From Inquilinus ginsengisoli_B (GTDB lineage: Bacteria > Pseudomonadota > Alphaproteobacteria > DSM-16000 > Inquilinaceae), in assembly GCF_050434925.1 (NCBI RefSeq), contig NZ_JBNDJK010000001.1, forward strand, positions 4,526,001 through 4,590,000: a stretch of 64,000 bases of DNA, in the 5' to 3' direction. Both the position numbers and the translations under genes were made by a program. The notes under the pieces were generated by a model. The model was given only the letters and a program-made list of their open reading frames with translations. It had not been told where the DNA came from and made no database searches. Positions 15,962-27,212 of this stretch are shown in pieces; the first letter of the stretch is position 1; the number at the start of each line of letters is the position of its first letter.

Positions 15962-18900
15962 ATGACTGGTATTTCCGGGCTCCCGGGCCGCTGGCCGTCG
16001 CTGTCGGACCGGTTCAAGCAGAACACATCCGTCACCCTCTGGAACCAGGCCCTGAATCAGGCGAAGCAGGGCCCCGGAACAATCCTCCCGGCCACCAACG
16101 CGACGCCGCGGGAGGAGCCGCTGGAACAGCTCGACGGCAGCAATCCGGCGAACAAGAGCGTCGACGGCCAGATCACCTACCAGGCGCAGCGAGGCGACAA
16201 CCTGACGGAGATCGCGCGGCAGCTGGGCTATGACAAGGACCTGGACCCCGCCGTGGCGCAGCGCCTCGGCTTCGACCCCAAGCGGGACAATGCCGAGCAG
16301 TACGCGGCGCTGCTGGCCAAGTTCAACCCCGAGCTGGGCGCCGATCCGGACGGCCTGCCGGAAACCCATATCATCACCGTGCTCAGCGACGAGCGGGTGG
16401 AGCGGCTGCAGCAGATCTCGACGATCGCGGACGGCGCGACATCGGTCGAGGACCTGCCCCAGGCCAAGCGGAACGAGCTGCAGGACCTGATCGACGCGGA
16501 TCTCGCTTCGGTCGCCGGGACGATGGACCAGGGGGATTTCGACGCGACCCTGAGGGAGCGTACTGCCTATCTGCGCGCCGTGCTGCCGCAGACGAAGGGG
16601 CTCGGCGAGCTGGTCGAGTCCCGGGCCGACGATTTCGGCCTGCACATGGACGGGCTGTTCTCCGGCCTGCGCGAGAGCGCCGCCCAAGGCCAGAAGGCCG
16701 GCGACTGGAGCGCCTTCCAGACCGACGTGGCGGAGGCGCTGCGGCGTCGGATCAATCCGCCCCCTCCGGCCCAGACCCCGGATTTCGATGCGGATCAGGC
16801 GGCCGCCGACTTCATCGCCGAGCTGTCCTTCTACGGTCCGATGGACCCTAAGACACTCAAGGTCGATGCGGGTTACCTGAAGGCGATCCAGGCGGCGCAA
16901 CACCAGGTGATGGTGACCGATCCGGCCAAGCAGGTGACCGACGGGGCCTCGCTCGAGCTGACCCTGACCGGCGTGCCGGCCGAACGCGCCGACCAGATCC
17001 TGGTCGAGCTGTCGAAGCTGCCGGCGACGGGAAAATATCGGGACGAGGAGAACCCGCCGACCTCGCGGCTGGCCGAGATCGTCTATCCGCTGCGCAACCT
17101 GTCGTCCAAGGGGAACATTTCGGACGAGGCGAAGGCGCTGATCGGCAACCTGAACGTCGTCGCGACGCAGGCGGGCGCCTCTGCCCCCGTCGACGGCGAC
17201 GGACGCATGCAGATCAGCGACGGCGTCGCCGGCCTTGCGGTGCTGATGGCCGAGGCGAACACCGGCGGCCTTGACCGCAAGTCGCCCGTTGCCCATGGCG
17301 GCGACCTGACGCTGCGCACCGCCATCGCTGACAGCATCAGCCAGGGCGACGGCGCGACGCTGGCGGTCGCAATGGCGGCGCATTATGCCGAGGACGGCTG
17401 GGCCGAGGCCGCCGACAACATGCTCCACACCGTGGCCTTCGGGGTGGAGCGGCTGACCCCCGAGGCGCGGGGCGCGACCGAGGCGTACGGGCGCCTGATC
17501 GGCGATCCGCAATGGGCCGGCAGCTGTCTGGAGGGGCTGCGGGACGACAAGGAGCTCGCCGGCGCGGTCCAGACCGTCCAGAATGGCAAGCTGAAGGACA
17601 ATCCGGAGCAGGTCGCCAAGTTCGAGCGCCTGTTCGCCGGCGCCATGTCGACGGACGCGGTCCTGCAAGCGCTGCCGGCGTCCCTGCGCAACCTGAAGGG
17701 CGACAATCTCGGCGGCTATGACCGGCTGAAGGGCGCCCAGGGGGATCTGCGCCACCTGCTGGTCGGCAACAAGGACGATGGCGACGACGCGCCGCCGCCG
17801 ATGGTCCAGGTCGCCATGGCAGGAATGCCGGCGCCGCCGAAGGCCCTGACGCTGGCGGAGGTGGAGCGGCAGCTGCAGCAGTCGCCCGAGTTCAAGCAAT
17901 ACGAGACGCTGTATCGCAACATCTCCGACCCCGAATTCGACGCGGTGTTCGGCAACGCACTGGAGACCTATGACAAGATTCAGCGGCAGCTCGCCGATCC
18001 GAAGGCGAAGATTATCGAGCTGCCGCCCGGCATGACCTCGCTGCCGCCCACCGTGACGGAGGTGCTGGACGGGCTGAAGGGCAAGGACCGGGCGGCGGCG
18101 CTGGCGGCCCTGCGCGACAAGCCTGCCCAGGGGGCGGCGCTGCTGATGACGCTGGAGGTGCTGGAGAACGGCCAGCCCAACGGCCCCAGCGGCGGTTTCA
18201 TCTCGCGCGAGATCAAGAATTCCAGCCTGCTGCTGTCGACCGTGATGGCGCCCTCGTCACCGATCGCGCAGGCCGTTGCCGACCGCGCGAATGGCGGCGC
18301 CACTGGCGAGGCGCAGCCGCGGGGCGGGCTGCTCGGCCACCGGGCCGCGGCGATTCCCGTGGCGGGGATCAGCGGCGCGCTGAACATCTGGGGCGCCCGC
18401 GAATTCCTGGCGTCCGACCGTCCCGACGACAAGGCCTGGGCGGGGGTCTTCGGCCTGCTGGCCGGCATGGATGTGGCGCGCGGGACCGCGGCCGGCATCC
18501 AGAGCCTTCTGATCCCGCAGGGGCCCGGCGTCCGGCAGGCCGCCGGGCTGCCCAGCCTGTTCAACCGGGACGGGCGGCTGGATCGCATGACCCGGTTCGG
18601 CTATGTCGGCGGGCCGGGTCTCTATCGCACCCTGGGCACCGCGTCCTCGGTCCTCACCGCCGGGGTCGCCGCCTGGACCGCGACCATCGAATTCTCCAAC
18701 GGCAACGTCCTTGGCGGAGCCGTCTGGACGTCGATGGGCCTGGCATCCGGCGTCGAGGCCGGCCTCGTCCTCGCGGGCTCGTCCTGGGCCGGACCGGTGG
18801 GGTGGGTCGCCGCCGGGGTCTGGCTGGTCGGCGCCAGCATCCTGCACTGGCAGTCCAGCGAGAAGCAGCGCGAGTATTTCGAAGGCGACACGCGGGCGAT

Positions 18901-19315
18901 CCTGGCCAATCTGGATCCGCCGGTGGACCCTGAGCGGGCCGAGATCCTGGCCGAGGGCCGGGACGATTTCGGCGCCTCCGACAAGGCGAAGGGGCGGCCG
19001 CTGTTCCCGCTGCTCGAGCAGCTGGCCGAGTATCGGGGCTACGACACTCCGGCGGAGAAGAAGGAGTTCTTCGACTACATCCTCTACAACAAGGACGCGC
19101 TGCCCAATGACATGCTGCGGGAGCTGTCGGAGCGGGCCACGAGCTCGATGATCGTGGATCTCGATGACGACAGCTACATGGTCGACAGCAAGGTCACCGG
19201 CTACAGCGCGACCCCGAGCACGATCGCGCAGCTGAGCGACTGGATCGACGGCATCAGGCAGGACGATGTCGGCATGCCCAATCCCGGCATCACGCTGCCG
19301 CCGCGCCGCAACTGA
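15962..19315 (+). CDS. Large protein with LysM-like module and C-terminal hydrophobic region, unknown function
   Basis: 1117 residues, not recognised as a known family over its length. There is no Sec signal; the first ~50 residues are rich in Ser, Thr, Gln and Asn, as in many type III or other non-Sec substrates. A LysM-like segment (about 70-145) reads ITYQAQRGDNLTEIARQLGY and ends ...THIITVLSD, with an insertion compared with a normal 45-residue LysM. The middle (150-780) is mainly helical, and residues about 790-965 form repeated Gly/Ala hydrophobic stretches (GVAAWTATIEF, GPVGWVAAGVWLVGASI) that could insert into membrane. The end is polar. The ATG at 15962 has AGGAG six bases upstream. 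It is a single-gene unit that converges tightly on yejF. An exported effector or envelope-active protein is inference only. Confidence 0.7.
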   Translation: MTGISGLPGRWPSLSDRFKQNTSVTLWNQALNQAKQGPGTILPATNATPREEPLEQLDGSNPANKSVDGQITYQAQRGDNLTEIARQLGYDKDLDPAVAQRLGFDPKRDNAEQYAALLAKFNPELGADPDGLPETHIITVLSDERVERLQQISTIADGATSVEDLPQAKRNELQDLIDADLASVAGTMDQGDFDATLRERTAYLRAVLPQTKGLGELVESRADDFGLHMDGLFSGLRESAAQGQKAGDWSAFQTDVAEALRRRINPPPPAQTPDFDADQAAADFIAELSFYGPMDPKTLKVDAGYLKAIQAAQHQVMVTDPAKQVTDGASLELTLTGVPAERADQILVELSKLPATGKYRDEENPPTSRLAEIVYPLRNLSSKGNISDEAKALIGNLNVVATQAGASAPVDGDGRMQISDGVAGLAVLMAEANTGGLDRKSPVAHGGDLTLRTAIADSISQGDGATLAVAMAAHYAEDGWAEAADNMLHTVAFGVERLTPEARGATEAYGRLIGDPQWAGSCLEGLRDDKELAGAVQTVQNGKLKDNPEQVAKFERLFAGAMSTDAVLQALPASLRNLKGDNLGGYDRLKGAQGDLRHLLVGNKDDGDDAPPPMVQVAMAGMPAPPKALTLAEVERQLQQSPEFKQYETLYRNISDPEFDAVFGNALETYDKIQRQLADPKAKIIELPPGMTSLPPTVTEVLDGLKGKDRAAALAALRDKPAQGAALLMTLEVLENGQPNGPSGGFISREIKNSSLLLSTVMAPSSPIAQAVADRANGGATGEAQPRGGLLGHRAAAIPVAGISGALNIWGAREFLASDRPDDKAWAGVFGLLAGMDVARGTAAGIQSLLIPQGPGVRQAAGLPSLFNRDGRLDRMTRFGYVGGPGLYRTLGTASSVLTAGVAAWTATIEFSNGNVLGGAVWTSMGLASGVEAGLVLAGSSWAGPVGWVAAGVWLVGASILHWQSSEKQREYFEGDTRAILANLDPPVDPERAEILAEGRDDFGASDKAKGRPLFPLLEQLAEYRGYDTPAEKKEFFDYILYNKDALPNDMLRELSERATSSMIVDLDDDSYMVDSKVTGYSATPSTIAQLSDWIDGIRQDDVGMPNPGITLPPRRN

Positions 19316-19336
19316 CGGGCTGCCGGAGAGGCGGGC

Positions 19337-20983
<1,647 letters not shown>

Positions 20984-21015
20984 CGCGAGACCTTCTCGGC
21001 GGACCCGCCCCAAAC

Positions 21016-21101
21016 CGTCATTGCGAGGAGGCGAAGCCGACGAAGCAATCCAGGGGCCGATGCGTGCGGCCCTGGATTGCTTCGCTGCGCTCGCAATGAC
21101 G
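21016..21101. repeat. Dispersed palindromic element, family C (full copy) inside the yej cluster
   Basis: The arms are CGTCATTGCGAGGAGGCGAA and, inverted, CTTCGCTGCGCTCGCAATGA followed by CG; an inner pair CAATCCAGGG/CCCTGGATTG surrounds a short loop. A half copy is at 41289-41325. It fills most of the space between yejE and yejF, so the transcript would carry a large stem-loop at that point. Confidence 0.8.
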
Positions 21102-21125
21102 GGATTGAAAGCCTGAAGGGGGCGG

Positions 21126-22265
21126 TCATGGCGTCTGGGCCTTGGGATCGATGACGGGACCGGAGGCGGCAGCCGGGACACCGGCCGCCAGGGTCTTGCG
21201 CGGGTCGAAGGCGTCGCGCAGCGCCTCGCCCATGAAGACGAGGAGGCTCAGCAGGATGGCCAGCGAGAAGAAGGCGGTGAAGCCGAGCCACGGCGCCTGC
21301 AGGTTGGCCTTGCCCTGGCTGACCAGCTCGCCGAGCGAGGGCGACCCGGGGGGCAGGCCGAGGCCGAGGAAGTCCAGCCCGGTCAGCAGGCTGATGCTGC
21401 CGGTCAGGTTGAAGGGCAGGAAGGTGATGGTGGCGACCACGGCGTTGGGCAGCACATGCTTCCACATGATCACCCGGTCCGGCTGGCCCAGCGCCCGGGC
21501 GGCGCGGACATAGTCCAGGTTGCGGGCGCGCAGGAACTCGGCCCGCACCACCCCGACCAGGCTCATCCACTCGAACAGCAGCATGATGAACAGCAGCGTC
21601 CAGAAGCCCGGCACGAAGAAGGACGACATGATGATCAGCAGGTACAGCTGCGGCATGCCGGACCAGACCTCGATCACCCGCTGGAAGATCAGGTCGGTCC
21701 AGCCGGCGAAATAGCCCTGAATCGCGCCGGCGAAGACGCCGATGACGGACGCGATCGCGGTCAGGGTCAGGCCGAACAGGATCGAGAGGCGCAGCCCGTA
21801 GATCAGCCGGGCCAGCACGTCGCGGCCCTGGTCGTCGGTGCCGAGCCAGTTCACCGCCGAGGGCGGGGACGGGGCGGGCTGGTCCAGGTCGTAGTTGATG
21901 GTGCGGTAGGAGAACGGGATCAGCGGCCAGACCGCCCAGCCCTTGGCGCTGATCAGGTCGCGCACGAAGGGGTCGCGGTAATCCGCCTCGGTCTCGAATT
22001 CGCCGCCGAACGCCGTCTCGGGATAGGTGGACAGCACCGGCACGTAGTAGTGGCCGTCATACTTGACCAGCAGCGGCCGGTCATTGGCGATGAACTCGGC
22101 GAACAGCGTCACCAGGAACACGGCCAGGAACAGGTACAGCGCAATCAGCCCGCGCCGGTTGGCCCGGAAATTGGCGATGCGGCGGGCTGTGATCGGCCGG
22201 ATGCGGAAGCCGAGGAAGCGCGGATGGGCGAAGTCCTGTGCCCTGGACAATGCCGCCTCAGACAT
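21126..22265 (-). CDS. yejE: Peptide ABC transporter permease YejE
   Basis: Inner-membrane permease of the DppC/YejE type (379 residues). An N-terminal helix (LIALYLFLAVFLVTLFAEFI, about 41-60) is followed by a long periplasmic loop with a KYDGHYYVPVLSTYP segment characteristic of YejE. The C-terminal transmembrane domain carries the cytoplasmic coupling loop EFLRARNLDYVRAARALG, which contacts the ATPase. The C-terminus is Ala/Pro-rich. Its start overlaps the end of yejB by eight bases, as expected for coupled permease subunits. Confidence 0.93.
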   Translation of the reverse strand: MSEAALSRAQDFAHPRFLGFRIRPITARRIANFRANRRGLIALYLFLAVFLVTLFAEFIANDRPLLVKYDGHYYVPVLSTYPETAFGGEFETEADYRDPFVRDLISAKGWAVWPLIPFSYRTINYDLDQPAPSPPSAVNWLGTDDQGRDVLARLIYGLRLSILFGLTLTAIASVIGVFAGAIQGYFAGWTDLIFQRVIEVWSGMPQLYLLIIMSSFFVPGFWTLLFIMLLFEWMSLVGVVRAEFLRARNLDYVRAARALGQPDRVIMWKHVLPNAVVATITFLPFNLTGSISLLTGLDFLGLGLPPGSPSLGELVSQGKANLQAPWLGFTAFFSLAILLSLLVFMGEALRDAFDPRKTLAAGVPAAASGPVIDPKAQTP

Positions 22266-23370
22266 TGCGGGCCTCGAAATCGATCCGCGGGTCGATCAGG
22301 GTATAGGTCACGTCCTGCACCAGCTTCATCACCAGGCCGAGCAGGGTGAAGACATAGAGCGTGGCGAACACCACCGGATAGTCGCGCTGGATCGCGGCCT
22401 CGTAGCCGAGCAGGCCGAGCCCGTCGAGCGAGAAGATCACCTCGATGAACAGCGACCCGGTGAACAGCACGCCGATGAAGGCGGCGGGGAAGCCGGCGAT
22501 GACGATCAGCATCGCGTTGCGGAAGATGTGGCCGTACAGCACGCGCCGCTCGGTCAGGCCCTTGGCCCGGGCGGTCAGCACATACATCTTGCCGAGCTCG
22601 TCGATGAACGAGTTCTTGGTCAGCATGGTCAGGGTGGCGAAGCCGCTGATCACCATGGCGGTGATCGGCAGCACCATGTGCCAGAGATAGTCCAGGATCT
22701 GCTGGTACCAGGGCAGCGACGACCAGCCGTCGGATGTCAGGCCGCGCAACGGGAACCAGGCGAAATAGCGGCCGCCGGCGAAGGTCACGATCAGCAGCAT
22801 GGCGAACAGGAAGCTGGGGATCGCATAGCCGACGACCACCGCGCCGGAGGTCCAGATGTCGAAGCGCGACCCGTCGCGCACGGCCTTGCGGATGCCGAGC
22901 GGGATCGAGATCAGATAGACCAGCAGCGTCGTCCACACGCCGAGCGAGATCGACACCGGCAGCTTCGACACCACGAGATCGACCACCCGCGCGCTCTTGA
23001 AGTAGCTGCGGCCGAAATCGAAGTTCAGATAGTCGTGGATCATCAGCCAGAAGCGCTCGAGCGGCGGCTTGTCGAAGCCGAACTGCTTCTCGATCTCGGC
23101 GATGAAGCGAGGGTCCAGCCCCTGGGCGCCGCGGTACTTGCTGGCGGCGGCGCTTCCGCCGAGCTGGGAGTTGTCCGCCGGGCGGCCGAAATCGCCGCCC
23201 GAGCCGCCGCTGATCCGGCTGGTCGCGTCGGTGGCGGTACCCTGGATCTGGGCGATCATCTGCTCGACCGGCCCGCCGGGGGCGAACTGCACGATGACGA
23301 AGTTGATCACCATGATCCCGAACAGCGTCGGGATGATCAGCAGCAGGCGACGGATGATATAGGCTAGCAC
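22258..23370 (-). CDS. yejB: Peptide ABC transporter permease YejB
   Basis: Second permease of the Yej importer (370 residues), of the DppB type. It starts with the classical MLAYIIRRLLLIIPTLFG helix. An unusually Gly/Ser-rich periplasmic insert (about 45-75) matches the extended loop of YejB proteins, and the coupling loop reads KMYVLTARAKGLTERRVL. The C-terminal helices end with DPRIDFEARNV. It lies directly after the third yejA gene and overlaps yejE, so the importer subunits are made from one transcript. Confidence 0.93.
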   Translation of the reverse strand: MLAYIIRRLLLIIPTLFGIMVINFVIVQFAPGGPVEQMIAQIQGTATDATSRISGGSGGDFGRPADNSQLGGSAAASKYRGAQGLDPRFIAEIEKQFGFDKPPLERFWLMIHDYLNFDFGRSYFKSARVVDLVVSKLPVSISLGVWTTLLVYLISIPLGIRKAVRDGSRFDIWTSGAVVVGYAIPSFLFAMLLIVTFAGGRYFAWFPLRGLTSDGWSSLPWYQQILDYLWHMVLPITAMVISGFATLTMLTKNSFIDELGKMYVLTARAKGLTERRVLYGHIFRNAMLIVIAGFPAAFIGVLFTGSLFIEVIFSLDGLGLLGYEAAIQRDYPVVFATLYVFTLLGLVMKLVQDVTYTLIDPRIDFEARNV

Positions 23371-23425
23371 GCCTCAGCCTCCTGTCCCGGCAAAGCGGGC
23401 TGAGGTGAATGACAAGGGCTGATGA

Positions 23426-25309
23426 TCACCGGCGCCGTCCCCTCAGGGCTTGCGGGTTGTGCTCGCTGTACCACCAAGTGGCGAAACCGAGATTCATCTT
23501 GGGCCGTTTGTCCGGCCTTCCGAAGATGTCCCAATACCCGATCCGGTCGATCGGGTCGTAATACAGCATGATCGAATAGAACTGCCAGGTGATGTAGCGA
23601 TTGAACGCCCTGCTCACCGCGACCCTTTCGTCCCAGTCATCCGTGGAGACCAGGTAGTCGACCATCTCGTCCACGACCGGGTCACGCGTCCCCTGGATGT
23701 TGAGCCCACCTTTCTGGTCGGCATAGATCGAATGCCAGCGAGACTTCTGCTCGGCGCCGGGCGGGTAGGCGGGCGGCATGAAGCCAGGCAGGACGTCGAA
23801 CTCGAACTCGTGCATCCGGTTCTGGAACTGGGGAATGTCCAGCAGCCTGGGCGTCGCCTGGATGCCGATGCGCCGCAAATTCTGGCTGAACGGCAGGATC
23901 GTCTTCTCCATCTCGGAATCGAAGAAGATCATCTCGATCGCAGCGACGTCGCCGGTGGCGACGTTGGTCAGTCGGTTGTCGCGCAGCTCCCACCCCGCCT
24001 GCTTCAGCAGGTCGAGGGCGGCGCGCAGGTTCGACCGGATATTGCCATTCCCGTCGGAGGTCGGCTGGCGGAATTCGGTGTTGAAGATCTCATCGGGAAT
24101 GCGGCCCCGGTACTTCTCGAGGATCTCCAACTCCCGGCCCTGGGGCAGGCCTTCGAACATGAACTCGGTGTTGGGGAAATGCCCCTGTGCCCGCTGATAG
24201 AGCCCATAATAGCTGGTCTTCTGCGTCGTCTCGAAATCATAAAGATAGTTGAGTGCCCGGCGGACACGTACATCCGAGAACAGCGGCCGGCGCAGGTTGA
24301 AGATCAGCATCCCATAGGATTCCGGCGCCTCGGACGGAAACTCCTCCTTCTTGAAGGCGCCCGTCTTCAGGGCCGGCAGGCTGTTGAAGCCGGTGGTCCA
24401 TTCCTGCGGCGAGGTGATGCTCATGAAATCGAACTCGCCCGCCTTTAGCGCCTCGTACAGGACATTGAAGTCGCGATAATACTGGTAGGTGATCTGGTCG
24501 AAGTTGCCCGTGCCGACATTCTGCGGCAGGTCCTTCCCCCAATAATCCTCGACGCGCTCCAGGGTGAAGGACCGGCCCGCGTCGACCGCCTTGAGGCGCC
24601 GCCGGCCGCTGCCCAGCATCGGCTCCAGGATCGGCGCGCTGAAGTCGCGGGTCGACCACCAGTGCTTTGGCAGGATCGGCATCCCGGCGACGCCCATCAG
24701 AAGCTCGGGATTCGACAGGTCCTTCGCAGTGAAGCGGACGGTACGGTCGTCCAGCACGTCGATCCGGTCGAGATACTCGTAATAGGTTGCCCTGAAGTAG
24801 GGGGCCGCCTTCTCGCGGAAGGTCTCGTGGGTGAACAGGATGTCGTCCGTGGTGATCGGCTTGCCGTCATGGAAATGCGGGCCGTCCCGGAGGCGGCAGA
24901 TCAGCGAGAGTTTGTCGTCCGACTCTTCGACGCTTTCCGCCAAGTTGGCGTATTCGACGGCGAGCTCGTCGAGATTGGAGGAGATCAGGGCCTCGTACAG
25001 CGCCGCCATGACCACCCTGGTCGAGGTGCCGAGCGCCGAATAGTCGTTGAGCGTATCGAAGGTCCCCAACGTACCGAGAACCAGCTGGCCGCCCTTGGGC
25101 GCATCGGGGTTCACATAATCCCAATGCGCGAAGTTTGCGGGGTACTGGGCGGGACGGTTCAGCAGCGACAGGAAGTGGTTCGGCGGCTTGTATCCGGCCC
25201 GAGCGGCGGGCGCCTGGGCGAAGGCTCGGTGCCAGGGCATGGCCTGAACCGTCGCGGCGAGCATCGAGCCCAACGTGAACTGCCGGCGGGTGACTCTCGG
25301 ATCCCTCAT
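23426..25309 (-). CDS. yejA: YejA-like peptide-binding protein, copy 3
   Basis: Periplasmic solute-binding protein of the SBP_bac_5 class (627 residues) with a twin-arginine signal (VTRRQFTLGSMLA). Family landmarks are YPANFAHWDYVNPDAPKGG, GTFDTLNDYS, a HDGKPITTDDILFT segment and the C-terminal DVLPGFMPPAYPPGAEQ. It is closest to the permease genes and 55 bases upstream of yejB. It is clearly paralogous to the two genes before it; all three share the order of landmarks but differ through the ligand-facing middle. Different peptide ligands for one permease are the likely reason. Confidence 0.9.
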   Translation of the reverse strand: MRDPRVTRRQFTLGSMLAATVQAMPWHRAFAQAPAARAGYKPPNHFLSLLNRPAQYPANFAHWDYVNPDAPKGGQLVLGTLGTFDTLNDYSALGTSTRVVMAALYEALISSNLDELAVEYANLAESVEESDDKLSLICRLRDGPHFHDGKPITTDDILFTHETFREKAAPYFRATYYEYLDRIDVLDDRTVRFTAKDLSNPELLMGVAGMPILPKHWWSTRDFSAPILEPMLGSGRRRLKAVDAGRSFTLERVEDYWGKDLPQNVGTGNFDQITYQYYRDFNVLYEALKAGEFDFMSITSPQEWTTGFNSLPALKTGAFKKEEFPSEAPESYGMLIFNLRRPLFSDVRVRRALNYLYDFETTQKTSYYGLYQRAQGHFPNTEFMFEGLPQGRELEILEKYRGRIPDEIFNTEFRQPTSDGNGNIRSNLRAALDLLKQAGWELRDNRLTNVATGDVAAIEMIFFDSEMEKTILPFSQNLRRIGIQATPRLLDIPQFQNRMHEFEFDVLPGFMPPAYPPGAEQKSRWHSIYADQKGGLNIQGTRDPVVDEMVDYLVSTDDWDERVAVSRAFNRYITWQFYSIMLYYDPIDRIGYWDIFGRPDKRPKMNLGFATWWYSEHNPQALRGRRR

Positions 25310-25319
25310 CGCTGGTTCC

Positions 25320-27212
25320 TCATCCCTGTCCGCGCTTCTGGGCCGCGTCCTTCGCCGGATCGATCCACCAGCTGTCCGGGAAACCGGTGCCGTAAAAGGG
25401 CGGCGTCTCCGGCCGTGCGAACTTGTCCCAGAAGGCGAGGCGGTTCTTGTTCAGATAATAGGACGGGATGATGTAGTGGCCGCGCAGCAGCACTCGGTCC
25501 AGCGCCCGGGTGGTGGCCTTGATCAGCTCGAGATCCTCGTGTCCGGCGATGATCTCCTTGACCAGCGCGTCGACGACCGGCTCCTTGATTCCGGCCCAGT
25601 TGGCGCTGTCCTGCTGGTCGACCGTGGTCGACATGAAATAACCTTCCATCTCCGGGCCGGGCGGCGGGAAGAAGTTCGCCGCGATATAGATCATGTCGTA
25701 GTCGAAATCCTGCACGCGGCGCTGATATTGCGGCGTGTCGACGACGCGGATCTCGGTCTTGATTCCCGCCCGCGCCAGATTGGCCACGAAGGGCTGGACC
25801 ATCCGCAGCAGGCCGTCGTCATTGTCCAGATATTCGAACCGGAAGGGCTGGCCGGTCGCCACGTTGGTCAGCGTGCCGTCCCTGACCTCCCAGCCGGCCT
25901 CCTTGAACAGGCGCCAGGCCTCGCGCAGCTGTGGCCGGATCTGGCCGGACCCGTCGGTCTGCGAAACAGCGAAGGGGGTGGTGAAGATCTCAGCCGGAAT
26001 CTGGTCGCCGAAGCGCTCCAGGATGGTCTTCTCCTCCCCCACCGGCAGGGGGACATCCGTGGTGCCGTAGTCCGAGTTCGGGAAATAGCTCTTCGCCCGA
26101 ACATATTGGTCGTAGAAGACGTTGCGGTTCGTCCATTCGAAATCATAGAGCAGCGCGATCGCCTGCCGGACCCGCACATCCTGGAAGATCGGGCGCCGGG
26201 TGTTGAAGACGAAGCCGATGAAGCCGTTCGGCGTGTTGTCGGGCAGCAACAGCTTCTGGATCCGGCCCGACTTGACGACATCCCGCTCGTATTCGGTGGC
26301 CCAACGCTTGGCGCTGTTCTCTTCCCAGAAGTCGAATTCGCCGGCCATGAACGCTTCGAACATCACGTCCTGATCGCGATAATAAGTGTAGGTGATCCGG
26401 TCGGCATTGTTCTGGCCGACGCTGACCGGCAGGTCCTCCGCCCACCAGTCGTCGATACGTTCATAAGTGATGCTGCGTCCAGGATCGACCTTGGTGATCC
26501 GATAGGGGCCCTCGGACAGCACCGGCTCGATGTAGGATTTGGAGATGTCACGACCCGACGCCTCCCACCACCGCTTCGGCATCGGGCTGAAGCCGCAGAT
26601 TTTCCCGACGGTGCGCCAGTTGTCGCGGGTGGCGAAGTCGAAGCGGACTTGGCGCTCCGAGACCAGCGTCGCCTTCTCGATATCGACCCAGAACTGCTTC
26701 AGCAGCGGGCGCGAATTCGCCTTGATGAAGTCGAAGGCGAAAACGAAATCCTCGGCCAGGATGGGCGTGCCGTCCTGCCATGTCGCCCGGGGATCCAGCG
26801 TGAACACGGCATAAGAAAGGTCGTCCGGGACGGCGACGCTTTCGGCGATCATCGGATAGTAGCTGGACAGCTCGTCGCCCGACCCGGTCATCAGGCCGCT
26901 CATGATATTGCCGATGCCGGCGGCCCAATCACCTCCGATGCGGATGGTGTCCAGGCGCTCGAAGGTCCCGAGCGCGGCCAGTCGGATGGTTCCGCCCCGG
27001 GGCGCCGTCGGGTTGACGTATTTGAACTGCGTGAACTCCAGCGGATAGGCAGGCTCGCCGAACTCCGCAAAGCTCTTCAGCGTCGTCAGGTTACCCGCGC
27101 CTGCCGCCAGCTTGGGGCGGGCCAAGGCCGGGATGCCGCCCAGCAGCGGGGCGGCAAAGCCCGTTGCCAGGGCCATCCGCCCGAAATCGCGTCGCGTCAG
27201 CATGCTCTTCAT
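25320..27212 (-). CDS. yejA: YejA-like peptide-binding protein, copy 2
   Basis: 630-residue periplasmic binding protein with a Tat-type signal (MLTRRDFGRMALATG). Landmarks are FTQFKYVNPTAPRGGTIRLA, GTFERLDTIRIGG, ATWQDGTPILAEDFVFAF and DMIYIAANFFPPPGPE. The ATG at 27212 overlaps the preceding yejA stop (ATGA); a second in-frame ATG nine bases later would leave the same signal peptide. Ten bases separate it from copy 3. The two Tat-exported copies contrast with copy 1, which has an ordinary Sec signal. Confidence 0.9.
   Translation of the reverse strand: MKSMLTRRDFGRMALATGFAAPLLGGIPALARPKLAAGAGNLTTLKSFAEFGEPAYPLEFTQFKYVNPTAPRGGTIRLAALGTFERLDTIRIGGDWAAGIGNIMSGLMTGSGDELSSYYPMIAESVAVPDDLSYAVFTLDPRATWQDGTPILAEDFVFAFDFIKANSRPLLKQFWVDIEKATLVSERQVRFDFATRDNWRTVGKICGFSPMPKRWWEASGRDISKSYIEPVLSEGPYRITKVDPGRSITYERIDDWWAEDLPVSVGQNNADRITYTYYRDQDVMFEAFMAGEFDFWEENSAKRWATEYERDVVKSGRIQKLLLPDNTPNGFIGFVFNTRRPIFQDVRVRQAIALLYDFEWTNRNVFYDQYVRAKSYFPNSDYGTTDVPLPVGEEKTILERFGDQIPAEIFTTPFAVSQTDGSGQIRPQLREAWRLFKEAGWEVRDGTLTNVATGQPFRFEYLDNDDGLLRMVQPFVANLARAGIKTEIRVVDTPQYQRRVQDFDYDMIYIAANFFPPPGPEMEGYFMSTTVDQQDSANWAGIKEPVVDALVKEIIAGHEDLELIKATTRALDRVLLRGHYIIPSYYLNKNRLAFWDKFARPETPPFYGTGFPDSWWIDPAKDAAQKRGQG

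Noticed and set aside
13734..17899. Two long minus-strand frames opposite the radical SAM and LysM-like genes
   Set aside because: Both are Arg/Leu/Gln-rich shadows; the plus-strand genes have cluster cysteines or start signals and normal composition.
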